Assembly (NCBI GenBank): GCA_001051155.2
Contig: JYIP02000002.1
Span: 1,185,583 to 1,249,582 of the forward strand
Length of the DNA: 64,000 nucleotides
Source of the DNA: Chrysoporthe austroafricana
Lineage: Eukaryota > Ascomycota > Sordariomycetes > Diaporthales > Cryphonectriaceae
Direction of reading: 5' to 3'
Below the pieces are notes generated by a model. The model was given only the letters and a program-made list of their open reading frames with translations. It was not told the origin of the DNA and searched no databases. The position numbers were made by a program, and so were the translations under genes. Below, in pieces: positions 19,477 to 29,478 of the stretch (position 1 is the stretch's first letter; each line of letters begins with the position of its first letter).

Positions 19477-21210
19477 TCACCTACGTGCTGCCCGTCGCTT
19501 CTCGACCCCCCGAGGTCTCGCTCCGTTCCGAGACCGTGGATTAGCAGCACCAGTACGTCCAGATCTTGATCGTACGGGGCCATTGAGCGAACCAGCGAGA
19601 GGGCTTATGCCCCGTGAATGTCTTGCCTCTTCCAGCCGTCTACTCCTCCGCAGTGGCATAGGAGCGCCTTCGAGAGGGTTCTCGGGGATATCTGGCGCAG
19701 TATGTGATTCTTGGACCTCGAACGGCTGTTCAGAGCGTCTCGACTGTCCCCGCCGTCGGGAGCTAGCCTGGTTTGTCCTTTGAGCCTTGGATACCTTCGA
19801 TGGGCGGATCTGGCCGAGTCCGGTAGAATTACGCGTCGGGGCAAGTGGCGCCGGGGGCCTCCGGAATGATGCGCCACGAGTTAGTCTTTGAGGAGGGGTA
19901 GCGCGACCGTCTCCTCTGCCCCGCCGAGAATTGCTCGTCGACCAAGCGCGGTTGGCGTCTCTGCTTGGTTGCTCTACGGATGACATATCTGCTGGACCAT
20001 CCTGTGAGGAAGCACGGACAACATCCCGCCGTGGCATTGAATCCGCAGGCAGAAGTCCTCGCGAATGCCAGGTTGGCGTACCTTCGTTGTCAAGCGCATC
20101 TGGGAAATCCTCCGCAGAAGGTCGCTGCTGAAGATCATCGAGTGGGTTAGGCTCACGAATACCGCTTAGCTGGCGAGGCGCAATAAAGATATTCCGCACT
20201 GGTGACGCCTCATGTGCTGTGTGGTCGGCGGCGTCGTCCGCATGCTCGTCGCCCATGTCGTCGCCCATCTCATCGCCCATCTCGTCCCGGAGAAACTGTT
20301 CGAGGGGCTGTTCGTGCTTCCATGACATGCCGGGAAGCACACCCCATTTGTGATACCACAGCCCCATCTGGATCCACGCATTCTTCACCACTGTGTATGC
20401 CATTGTGTTGATGTTGGGCAAGTCCGCGACATGAGTCTCTTCGAATCGAGATACCTTTTGGAGCCACTCGCGCTCCCTCGAAACCTGTTCGACGAACCGG
20501 TAGAAAGGACGCGATGCTTCACGCTCGCGTTCCCGGATGGTCCGTCGCTCCGCAATCCGCTGTCGTTCCTCGTCGCTTTTAAGACGTCTCGACTTTGGCT
20601 TCCTGGTCTCGCGGAGATGGGCAAGAAATGACGAGCGTTCGGCGTCCGAGTCGGCTTCCCACTCCGACTCTTGTTCAAGCGGCTCTTCGTGCTTCCACTT
20701 ATTGAGACTTCCCGGAACCCCACCCCTCAGAGTCCACTTCTCATTCCAGATGCCCTGTTGAACCCAACGCTTCTTGACGGTATTGAAGGCAGCTAAACCC
20801 ACATCTACTTCAATCGGGACGCAGTATATCCCCTTCTGCGCTTGTTCGCGTATCCTGCAACGCTCGGCACTCATCTCCGCTCTGAATTGGGATTCGGGAT
20901 GCGACTGGTGATACTCTGACTCCAACTGAAATATCTGCTCAGAGTGGCTCCTTTGCCTCCGTATTTCGCTGGGGGGAGTGGGACTCTCGAGGAGAGTAGA
21001 GTGTCCCGAGGATTGCGATCTGTACGATGGAGGGAAGTCGTCGAATCTCTGCCTCGCGCGAGCAAGCTGTTCGGGATCGTTGACGAGGGCACTTAGAGAA
21101 TCATGAGCCCTGAATAGCCCATCTCCTCGGATCGAGTCAGCCATGGGAGAGGCTGATTTATCTATCGAGCGAAAAGACCACGAAGTAAAGCGAAAGAGAA
21201 CAATATGCAT
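19477..21210 (-). CDS. 577-aa basic, largely disordered protein with a duplicated Trp-rich motif
   Basis: Single long open frame; start is ATG at 21210 or the in-frame ATG at 21144 (MADSIRGDG). Two copies of a module of about 45 residues are visible. Residues 136-180 contain TVKKRWVQQGIWNEKWTL and LNKWKHEEPLE; residues 264-305 contain TVVKNAWIQMGLWYHKW, then LPGMSWKHEQPLE. The shared core is K-x(2)-W-[VI]-Q-x-G-[IL]-W-x(2)-KW, then PG, then WKHExPLEQ. Between them is a long charged Arg/Glu-rich helix candidate (about 200-255). The C-terminal 270 residues are Ser/Arg/Pro-rich and look disordered, including a GDEMGDEMGDDMGDE run. No signal peptide or membrane segment. It is transcribed divergently from the FHA-kinase 395 bases away. 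I do not recognise a named domain; the duplication suggests a small binding module. Confidence 0.8.
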   Translation of the reverse strand: MHIVLFRFTSWSFRSIDKSASPMADSIRGDGLFRAHDSLSALVNDPEQLARARQRFDDFPPSYRSQSSGHSTLLESPTPPSEIRRQRSHSEQIFQLESEYHQSHPESQFRAEMSAERCRIREQAQKGIYCVPIEVDVGLAAFNTVKKRWVQQGIWNEKWTLRGGVPGSLNKWKHEEPLEQESEWEADSDAERSSFLAHLRETRKPKSRRLKSDEERQRIAERRTIREREREASRPFYRFVEQVSREREWLQKVSRFEETHVADLPNINTMAYTVVKNAWIQMGLWYHKWGVLPGMSWKHEQPLEQFLRDEMGDEMGDDMGDEHADDAADHTAHEASPVRNIFIAPRQLSGIREPNPLDDLQQRPSAEDFPDALDNEGTPTWHSRGLLPADSMPRRDVVRASSQDGPADMSSVEQPSRDANRAWSTSNSRRGRGDGRATPPQRLTRGASFRRPPAPLAPTRNSTGLGQIRPSKVSKAQRTNQASSRRRGQSRRSEQPFEVQESHTAPDIPENPLEGAPMPLRRSRRLEEARHSRGISPLAGSLNGPVRSRSGRTGAANPRSRNGARPRGVEKRRAARR

Positions 21211-21605
21211 TCAACAGTAAATCGGATCCCATAAACGGGAAGGAACTTTGTGTACGGTCAAAAGGGAGGCGCCAAGGTTTTTTGGATCAGAGGTCGGGCA
21301 ACATATTTAGCGAGCCGCGGGGTCAATCTGGGGGTTTGTGCCTAACGGCGAATGGAAACCAAGCTGTCTGCACCCCACTCCTTTATGCGAGACAGCCCAT
21401 TCCGCCATGTCACGGCGGCTAGCAAGATAAATAAATAATGCGAGTTGCTGCCCATTTTTAGGTCCTCTGCCCAGGCGGTCCCATTCTATAGCCCCCCGTG
21501 CCCCCTTCGCCTTCTTCCAAACTTGGTCGCGCTAGCTCGTTGTAAACCATCTCTCCCGCCATTGTCCAACTCTAAGACCATCTCGAAGTCTCCACGTCCC
21601 TTACA
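21211..21605. promoter_or_regulatory. Divergent promoter between the 577-aa gene and the FHA-kinase gene
   Basis: A 395-base region between two divergent, intact start codons. The kinase side has pyrimidine-rich sequence (near 21478-21600), typical of fungal transcription start regions. A shared promoter suggests co-regulation, but no specific binding site could be named. Confidence 0.5.
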
Positions 21606-23464
21606 ATGCTTCCTTGTCGTGGCTCGGAGTCTCGTGCCCTTTTTTCCCTTGTTCCCAAGAATAATCGAGCGAAGAAGGTTCTTGCCCATGAGTTGAATTG
21701 GCATCTTGTCTCACTTTTCAAAAATAAATCTTGTCTAGACATCGGCCACTTCCAGTCTCGGTCAGGCACTGCTTCCGTTCTAGCGACGCTGGGACGCGGA
21801 GACGCGGACATCTTTGTAGGTGGAACTGCAATCTCGAGGATTCAATGCTCGTTCGAAATGTTAGACAACGGTATTGTCTTATTTCACGACGAATCCAAAG
21901 CATGGTCAAGCCAAGTTTCTGGCGAGAATGCAACGCCATTCGAGTATGGGCGCCTTCGCAGAGTCGTCGTGCTGCCAAACGCGAACACCACAATTGGATT
22001 CGGCGGTGCAGGACGGAACCTTGTGGAGTTTGACCTAGTATGGCATTGCGCTGAGGAGACAGATAATGCTATCCTAGACATTGTTAAGAAGAAATACTCC
22101 TCCAGACGGAAGGAGAACCCCCGCTTTTCGAGGACAATCGAGGATGCCAATACCGCGGCGCCGACTGGAAGATGTACTAGAATTCATACAGTCGGGACAC
22201 AGTGTTTGACCATCAGGTGGAAGGCCTTGGTTGAGATCGGGTCCGGGGAATTCGGGGTCATCTGGAAAGGCGTGGACATGGACTCGGGCAGGCTTATGGC
22301 CGTCAAGAAGATAAGAAAACCTGCCCAGGTTTCACACGAGCAGTGGAAGTCGACTCTTAACAGTGTGGTGAAGCGTGAAGTCAAATTACTCTCTGAGATG
22401 AGCCACGTGAGTCGGAAATCCTACATCTAACTGATCATCGAAAAACTAACTCTAGTCTCCAGCCACGCATTGTGGACTACATCGCATCTCAGGGTTGGGA
22501 GACAGGCGATGTAGAGATATTCATGGGTTTAAAAGATGGATCTCTTGAGTCGCTGGTTATGGGCGGTTGCTTGTCCGCAACTCTTGACCAGATTGCCACC
22601 ACTATGTTGAAGCACATGCTTCAAGCGCTGGATTTTCTCTCAGTACATGGCATTGTTCATCGGGACGTCAAACCCGTGAATATCCTTTACCAGTTCCAGA
22701 CTGAATCCGAACCTGGCGGAGTCCCATATGCCTTCCAGCTGGGGGACTTCGGCCTTAGCAATCGCCAGATGCTAGCAAAGACGTACGCCGGCACTCCGCT
22801 ATACATGGCCCCAGAGATGCTCAAGGAAGTCTTCAAGGAGGGCGAACAGACACACAAAGCCGACATTTGGTCTCTTTACGTCACCCTGTTGTGGACAATG
22901 GATGTGGACGGCTTCCGCTCGATAGAGTTCAGACGCCTCACAGATATCAGAAGAAAGGTCCAAGCCACAGCCTCTGCCGACAACTCCAGAATGTCAGCCG
23001 TACAGGAAATGGCACGGACCGAACCCCTGGAACGGGCTTCCGCAGCACAGATGCTCGTCAAATGCTTCGATGGAGAAGGCCTCAGCACACCGCGAAACCA
23101 GGTTCTCCCTATCCCGCCCCTCACAATTCCCACACAAGCCGACGGCAAGGTGCCAGCCGCCTCAAATGCTCTCCCGCAAGCGGGGCCGACACCTCCAAAA
23201 CGACCGGGCCTCCGAAGGCTGGGTCCCTCCCGACTAGCCACCAAACATTTTCGGCTCGACAAGGCCGCCGGCCTACCTCCCATACAATTCACGAAACGAC
23301 CACCACGCCCTATCATCGGAGGACGCCGGGTTCAAGCGGTTAAGTCAAGGAATGCCCAAGTGGTCGAGGCCAAAGAGACAACGCTCTATCCGGTTCCTGG
23401 CGCTTTCCCTAGTGCCATATTCGATACGACGGCCGAGGTATCCCCAACCCCTAAATTCACTTGA
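21606..23464 (+). CDS. FHA-domain protein kinase (catalytically complete)
   Basis: Two exons, 21606-22406 and 22463-23464, with a GTGAGT...CTCCAG intron at 22407-22462; 600 aa. The N-terminal region (about 50-155) looks like a forkhead-associated phosphothreonine-binding domain (DADIFVGGTAISRIQCSFE, then RRVVVLPNANTTIGFGG). The kinase domain starts near 207: G-loop GSGEFGVIW (212-220), AVKKI (Lys 234), catalytic loop VHRDVKPVNIL (Asp about 335), DFG in LGDFGLSN (about 362-364), APE in GTPLYMAPEM (about 383-385), DIWSL. All catalytic residues are present, so an active Ser/Thr kinase is likely. The C-terminus is Pro/Arg-rich and probably disordered. It belongs to a kinase class expanded in plant-associated and saprotrophic ascomycetes. 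Its neighbour is the divergent 577-aa protein; a degenerate relative lies at 31455. Confidence 0.9.
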
Positions 23465-24159
23465 ATATTCAATCACGGCTCGAGCGCTGGACAGATACAG
23501 CGTAGCCTCTTGTATACGGTATATCTTGGACGCCGTATCGATCTAGACGCCCCTCAACAAGGCCATTGGAGCTCTCAAAAGGCTCGTCTAGCTGCCCTGA
23601 ATGCCCTACCTGACAAGTCTTCGCCCTTGAAGGCTTGTTGCGGAGATTTGAGGTCAGGTTGTCGGAGATGAGTTCGAGGAACTTCTAGGTGGCCGACCTG
23701 AGAGGTACTTGTCAGACTACCCGGCCAGGCCTGCTGCTCATGACGTTGTGTGTCGTGGTCCATTGCGCAAGGACCTGCCGGAGAGCGGTCAAGGCAAGGA
23801 ACTAGAAGACTGGTCTTCTATGCAATGAAACGAACTTTGATAAAAAAGTTGGGCTAGTCTCCTAGCCACCTCCCGCTTGAGCGATCAGTCCATCATTTCC
23901 GTGAACCTGTAACAAAAGAGGATCAGAAATGCATGCGCCAACCACGTGGCTGATAATAGCTCTCATTTATTTGGAATTGCTGCTGGGTGATTCGCATTCT
24001 GAGATCGGGTAAGTACACAAGACCCTACCATACAACTTAAGTGATAAAAAAAAAAAAAAAAGGGAATAAAGTAGCAATCAATTTGTGACAGCCCACCCCT
24101 CAGCCTGCCCAAGGGCAATTTTGGCGAGTTGTTGCCCCTTTTGATTGTCCTTGATGTTT
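23465..24159. other. Intergenic, A16 tract
   Basis: No gene supported. An A16 homopolymer lies at 24046-24061; it could be the tail of a retroposed sequence but nothing upstream reads as a known element. The part at 23560-23720 has a weak coding look without continuity. Confidence 0.4.
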
Positions 24160-26043
24160 TCACGCGACTGAGAATTTGTGGCTCTTGCTGTCATACTTGA
24201 TCCAGTACTTGGTATATGCAATGCATTGTGCCAACCATAGTACACGCTCGATGCGATCTGCTGCCGTAGCTGTTGTCTCTTTAGAGCGCTCGTCCAACTT
24301 GGTATCAAACGGGAACCAGTCCACAGGGAAAAATTCCTCAGTCCAACGAAACCCTCGCAGCATCCAATCCTCCGGAAGGGGCCCAGTACCAGGGAAATTT
24401 GGTTCTGATACGGCTGAACAAGCGGCTGCATTCCCGATGAATAGTTGCTGAGTTTCTGAAAACAAGTTGTTACTCTGAAGTTTGATGGGATGGGAAGTGT
24501 CCTGCTCAGTGGATTAAATCAGATATTTTGTTTCCATGTTTGATTGGATAGGACATACCGAAGAGAGTGTATTGAGCAGCTTTACAAGCTCGGTCCAGTC
24601 GAGCATACCATCCAACAACATGATGTCTTCTTGTGAAGGTCTGAGAGATAGGGAACTGATCAAGAATTTCAGGAAGGCCAGCCGCCCATGCACGTAAGGC
24701 AGAACCACCTAGGGGCTAGAGCAGCGTAAGTGGATAGCATCTACCGCCGTGACGAAGGTTGCAAGTTCCGTCGTTCGTCGTAACCAGCCTGCATTAAGCC
24801 GTATACCATGTTTCTTCGAGGTTTTCAATGCCACTGAAGCTTTTGGCACTAGATCTATGCTATCTAGCAGCGCATTGTTCGCAAGGCAAGCGACTATTAG
24901 CATCTCAAGTCAGTGAAGCCTAGAAGCACGGGAGAGACGAGGGATCTGACTCAAACTTCCGTACCAACAGTAATCGTACTGCTGTTTCCTGATTTCAGGT
25001 CGTTGGCAGAAGCTCGACAATACCTCTGAAAATTCCTGAAGTCGCATATTGAAAAAGTGGAAGGCCTAGCAAAATGAATAGCGAAGGCCGCCACAATAGA
25101 CCATGGAGCAAACTGCGGCTCTGTTCGCATAGTCTTGTAGATATCCCGTAAGGCAACCGAAATGATCTTCCTGTTGCGCTTGCGATGCTGTAGAAAGGGT
25201 CGAGCAGCAAATACGGCCTTCGACATGTAGAAGAAACGCATTGCCTTATCCAGCGGTGAGTCCATTGGACAGAGTTTAGCCTTCAAGTGATAGACTTCTC
25301 CAGCCATTGGATCGCAGTCCTCGACTCGTGAAAATTCCAAGTAACTGATGCTCACCCAATTGTAACGAAGAGGAGCACTTGGGTCTTCATTTTGAGCATA
25401 CGCAACACGGAACCTGATAAGTATGTTAGCGAATATAAACAAATTGAATTTCACAGGATATTGACCTCCATGCCGCTAGGTATCCCATGTACTCATACCA
25501 ATGTTTCTTGAAATCGGGAACCATCTTGCGGAAATTTGAAATCTTCGACATGCAGTTGCGAAGAAAAGATTTCAAATACGCAGTACTTGTCGGTGAAGAG
25601 TCGCATTCCAAGTAGTTGACCACGCCTTGGATCCCCAATATGAGTTCCTTAGTCGCCATGAAGTCTCTTGCGAATTGTCTGAATTGCTCCGGTACTTTCT
25701 GATTCTGGAGATTGAAAAACAAGCTCCCGACTTTAGATACCAGAGCTTCATAAGTGCTGCACAAAGATCGAGACTGCTTTCGACTGAGGTAGCGAGCCTT
25801 CCGTTTGCCGCGAACATTGGGCCAGGACGCCGTGATCATCCTTTCAACTGCATCATAAGTAGATTTTGCCTCATGAAAGCGATGAATCATTGCGTTGAGT
25901 TGACTGACGCTGCATTGATCGACCATTGAAAGCGTACCCGGGCCGCCCTCTGCTTCGCAAAGCCAACGCGGCTGATCGCCTTCAAAACACACTTTCTCCC
26001 ATGATGTTGGATGACAGGAGAGTTTGTCACTGTTTCGAATGAC
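24160..26043 (-). pseudogene. Est1/SMG-type protein gene (TPR plus DNA/RNA-binding domain) with one nonsense codon
   Basis: Four exons join in phase: 26043-25466, 25413-24969, 24903-24559, 24474-24160. The N-terminal part opens SWEKVCFEGDQ, then helical sequence; the middle holds the Est1-type motif region (RVEDCDPMAGEVYHLKAKL, then RFFYMSKAVFAARPFL). The third exon has VLPYVHGRLAFLKFL and MLDWTELVKLLNTLSS. The last exon has the family hallmark GPLPEDWMLRGFRWTEEFF and IERVLWLAQCIAY, then KYWIKYD. Est1/SMG5-7 proteins act in telomerase recruitment or nonsense-mediated decay; fungi carry extra lineage-specific copies of uncertain role. Lesion: TAG at 24711-24709, in frame after LRCSSP and directly before VVLPYVHG. 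CAG to TAG would explain it. A 36-nt intron ending in this TAG is formally possible but too short. The 5' exon with the start codon was not found; an acceptor CACTAG precedes 26043. A minisatellite lies about 300 bases upstream. Confidence 0.7.
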
Positions 26044-27376
26044 CTAGTGGGCAACGTCGTCGAGTCCTAAGGAAAGCTTATGTTTAACCATTGTTTACTG
26101 AAATTGAGGAATTTGAGGAATTTGAGGACCGATGTTCGTTGGTGTTCCAGTGAAGACAAATGGACTTGCAATATTATGTAGCAGTGGTCCTTCAACATTG
26201 TCTTTCTGCTTCGAGGTTTAGCAGTTAGTAGCTGAGTTGGCAGCATACGATCTTGAATCGCCTTCAACTGGCAGACAATGCTTAGACCAGACGACTAGAG
26301 ACAGACTAAGCAAGCGCTGAGGTATGAAGATGGTAGGGGGAAAAGACATGTCGGCAGGGGTGAGCAAAGGCAGCAGTGTACTCGCTACGGGGGAAAGATA
26401 TATCGGCAGGGGTGAGCAAAGACAGCAGTGTACTCGCTAGGGAGGAGATATATCGGCTGGGATGAGCAGAAGCAACAGTATATCGGCTGGGGTGAGAAAA
26501 GGAAAAAGTGTACTCGCTAGGGTGAGCAGAGGTAATAGTGTACTCACTGGGGTGAGCGGGGGAAAGATATATCGGCTGGGACTAGGCAGATCTAAGCACT
26601 TATCATGCAGCTTCTCCTTTCAAACGTTAACAAATTTGAGTTGAGGCACTCGAGATGTCTTATCAAGAGAAGCCATGCATGACTCGGTATCAAAGCCAAA
26701 GGCAACAAAGTACAAATGACCCTTCACTGGCCCCTGCCAGCATATGCACGTTGGTGGTCAGCGGCTTTTATTGGCCTGCACAATCATGTAAGTGCCAAGC
26801 ATGAACACGAGGGCGTCCCTGAACCCTCCGTTCATCACGAGTAAAGCTGCATGGAACACCTATGTACTCCGGTTGAATGATGCACCTATCGTACGATCGG
26901 AGGATCAATTAATGCAGAATATTCACCCGTTACTCGTCTCGACTAGCGAGGCAAGCTTCTGGGTGGAAACTGCACTTTCGTTGGCGATCGCCTGCACGAA
27001 TTTCGTTATCGCAGCTGCTTCGAGGATGTGAATATACAAGAAACTAATACTGGATTACATTGCTGCTGTTTTCTTAGGCCGGGGACTTCATATCTCAGCA
27101 AGCTTTAATAATCTGAAATGAAAGAGTCCTGCCGAATTAGGTTTGGCAAAGCGGTGAGCCCCTAGCTGGGAACGGCTTGCCCATTGTCAACTAGCTTGTT
27201 GGATCTTGCAGCAAGGGTCAGCAGCAGGCTTGACATGTTGCGGCGTGATTGGATTAACGCAAGTGAGTACCAGGAGCCACCTGCCTCTGCAAATCCCCCT
27301 CACGCCTTTCCTGTTTGGCATAAAATCTTCATGCACTTCAACTTCCATCCATTGTACCAAAGCTGCTTAAGTGAAG
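26044..27376. other. Intergenic; holds minisatellite copy B and no sure gene
   Basis: Besides the 26345-26580 array, a 79-codon plus-strand frame at 26792-27031 has no family features and no intron context. The missing first exon of the Est1-like gene should lie in 26047-26340 if it still exists; I could not identify a start plus donor with confidence. Confidence 0.4.
26345..26580. repeat. 30-bp minisatellite, copy B (about 8 degenerate units)
   Basis: Units alternate between ATATCGGCWGGGGTGAG-type and AGTGTACTCGCTAGGG-type halves. The core ATATCGG, then GGGGTGAGCAR, matches copy A at 18731-18897. The array lies upstream of the minus-strand Est1-like gene, as copy A lies at the 5' end of another minus-strand gene. 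Not CRISPR: units are contiguous, with no unique spacers. Confidence 0.75.
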
Positions 27377-28304
27377 ATGGAGCCTTTGAGCAACAAGACT
27401 GCGTCGCAATCCTCGGATGAGCTTGAAATCATTTTCTACGAGCCGGGGCAGCCCTTTCGAGCTGTCTCAGCTGAGAAAAATACCAAGCCTATATGGCAAA
27501 AGCTTGTGGACCGAATCGGAATGGCTGGGGGCAGCCTTTCTCAACGCCTCGAAATATCCACACTTGTTCACGGTCTTCCTTCTTACGCTGACGGCGAGAG
27601 CCGATTAGATTTTGCTTATCGGCTGGCTCTCAGTATTAGTGATTCAACTCAAGAAAAGGTGATACAACAACTTCTGGTTGTATCGCTCTGCTTTATCTTG
27701 GATACTTCTGGCCGTGTAATCACGCGAGAGCTAGACAAAGTGTTAAGCACAATTGTTAAAAGCTCACAGCCAAGATATCTAGATCGAGTTAAAAGGAGCG
27801 CAAAGATAGCCAACAAGATTATTGCTGAATGGGCTGCCAAATATAGTGGGGATAAATTGCTCCGGCTTGATCATGCAACACAAGCTGTTCTGCAAGGTAC
27901 CTTCCCTCATCCTGAAAAATATGGCTAAATTTATAATTAATCAAGCCTAGCTCGGTTGACTCTACCGCAATGGGCAATTCTGGAGAGTTATGGAAGCCGA
28001 GTCCAAGAGTACATTTCATCTCAGGCCCTACTTCAAAACCCACCAATCGTTACATCTGAGTTTCCGCTGCTTATTCCGTGCTTTATTGAATATATTACCA
28101 ACCAGTCAATCAGGCATGTATCTACCTTGTTACTCCCATGAGTCATATGACTGACGAGATCGATCTAGGCTCCCGGAGATATGCCAGCGCCTAGGATATA
28201 GTACGGATCTGGCCTCTTGCATGGCTGGTCTCCCTTCGTATGGTATGATTTTAGAGGCAAGGGCGGTTGACTTGGACGATGGTGAAGAAGACCAGGATCT
28301 CTGA
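27377..28304 (+). CDS. Orphan three-exon protein (272 aa), one GC-AG intron
   Basis: Exons 27377-27896, 27951-28113 and 28169-28304 are in phase throughout. Intron 1 is GTACCT...GCCTAG. Intron 2 starts GCATGT after CAG and ends TCTAG, a GC-AG intron; with it the reading continues QSIRLPEICQRLGY to the stop, whereas the only GT donor nearby (28118) gives an early stop. The protein is mostly helical by composition: EIIFYEPGQPFRAVS near the start, LSQRLEISTLVHGLPSYADG, then LLVVSLCFILDTSGRVITRE, and an acidic end (DLDDGEEDQDL). The motif GLPSY occurs twice (about residues 77 and 250). No signal peptide or known domain was recognised. Start chosen as the first ATG; no lesion seen. Confidence 0.6.
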
Positions 28305-28953
28305 AAATTACACGTATGCGCCAATCTACACATTCCTGCTCAATCTGAAAGCCTATTCTCTAATCATTAATAATGAGACCGTTTAGAATCGCGCTATCCC
28401 GCTGCTCCCTGTGGCAATTATTGCAAGCATTTGTATTTATCACTCCACTTGACTAGGCAAAATCCAGACCTGCACAAGCCCCTCCATACCCTTTCTAGGC
28501 TTTGATGACGCTAATGTTGGCGATTTTGATATGCTGTATTACGATGTTCTTGTACGTGTTTCGTCACTGTAAATTTCAACACAAACCTCAGAGATAATTT
28601 TATCATTCATATACGAATTTGGAATACTTCAAGTACACAAGTCACGAATCGTCCAAATGACCTCGTCGTGGTATTGGGGCAGTGCTTGACCGCGTGATGA
28701 CCATTTGCATCTCGGTTGGACTGCTGCGGCCTTGGTGTGGCATACCCTTGCACTCAGAAGATCTCACCCCGGCTTGATTCCGCGCACCTCAGGGTTTTCA
28801 CCACCCCTTAACTTGTAGGCCACCATCCTTTCAGTAGTTTCCTCATCGTACTCTAGGAAGGATGTCCTGTAATGGCTGCAATATCCAAGAAGGATGGTGC
28901 TCTCTGGTGACGAGTGACTTGTAGACAGTTCTGTTTTACAAGGTCTTTCCATA
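28305..28953. other. Intergenic, nothing recognised
   Basis: AT-rich by eye with frequent stops in all frames. No repeat or RNA gene was noticed. Confidence 0.4.
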
Positions 28954-29274
28954 ATGGCACCACGTAGGGTCGACATGTCTCCACTAGCGAAGCTACAGAA
29001 ACTCGAGGAAGAAATACCACATCGCCTCATGGATATATTGCAGCTGAAACAGACACCCGCCAGGATTATGCTTGCAATTGTGAAAGATAGGCTGGCTGGC
29101 ACTACTGTGAATCAGCTGGCCGCCTCTCCCGAGAAAAGTGATAGCCCATCATTCATCGCAGCAAAGTTTGCTATTCGTGTCTTCAAAATGCTAATTGCGA
29201 ACCCATGTTGCTTTCTACCACCTCTGTGCGAATCCATAAGGTCTCCAACGCAAGCTTCAGGAGCTACTAAGTAA
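28954..29274 (+). CDS. Possible small hypothetical protein (106 aa)
   Basis: ATG-to-stop frame of 107 codons with a helical start (MSPLAKLQKLEEEIPHRLMDIL) and no recognised domain. There is no intron or conserved motif to support it. It converges with the methyltransferase gene ending at 29479. It could equally be a chance frame. Confidence 0.25.
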   Translation: MAPRRVDMSPLAKLQKLEEEIPHRLMDILQLKQTPARIMLAIVKDRLAGTTVNQLAASPEKSDSPSFIAAKFAIRVFKMLIANPCCFLPPLCESIRSPTQASGATK

Positions 29275-29478
29275 TCAAACTTCCCAACAGCCAGCTTGAA
29301 TTGTTCGGACCGAAGGCCAGGGAGGAGCACTGAAGAAGGAGAAGAAGGGAAAAGAAAGAAATAGAAAACATTCATGATGAAACAAGACAAAAAGGCTCCC
29401 ATCTTCACCCGACAAAATCACAGAGGCTTCTGAGCACATAATGTAAAGCTATTAACTCGTCAGCACGAATAGCCCGTG

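Noticed and set aside
24046..24061. LINE 3' tail
   Set aside because: Only a poly-A run; no reverse transcriptase or other element sequence precedes it.
26345..26580. CRISPR-like array
   Set aside because: Units are contiguous and degenerate without unique spacers, and the genome is fungal; it is a minisatellite.
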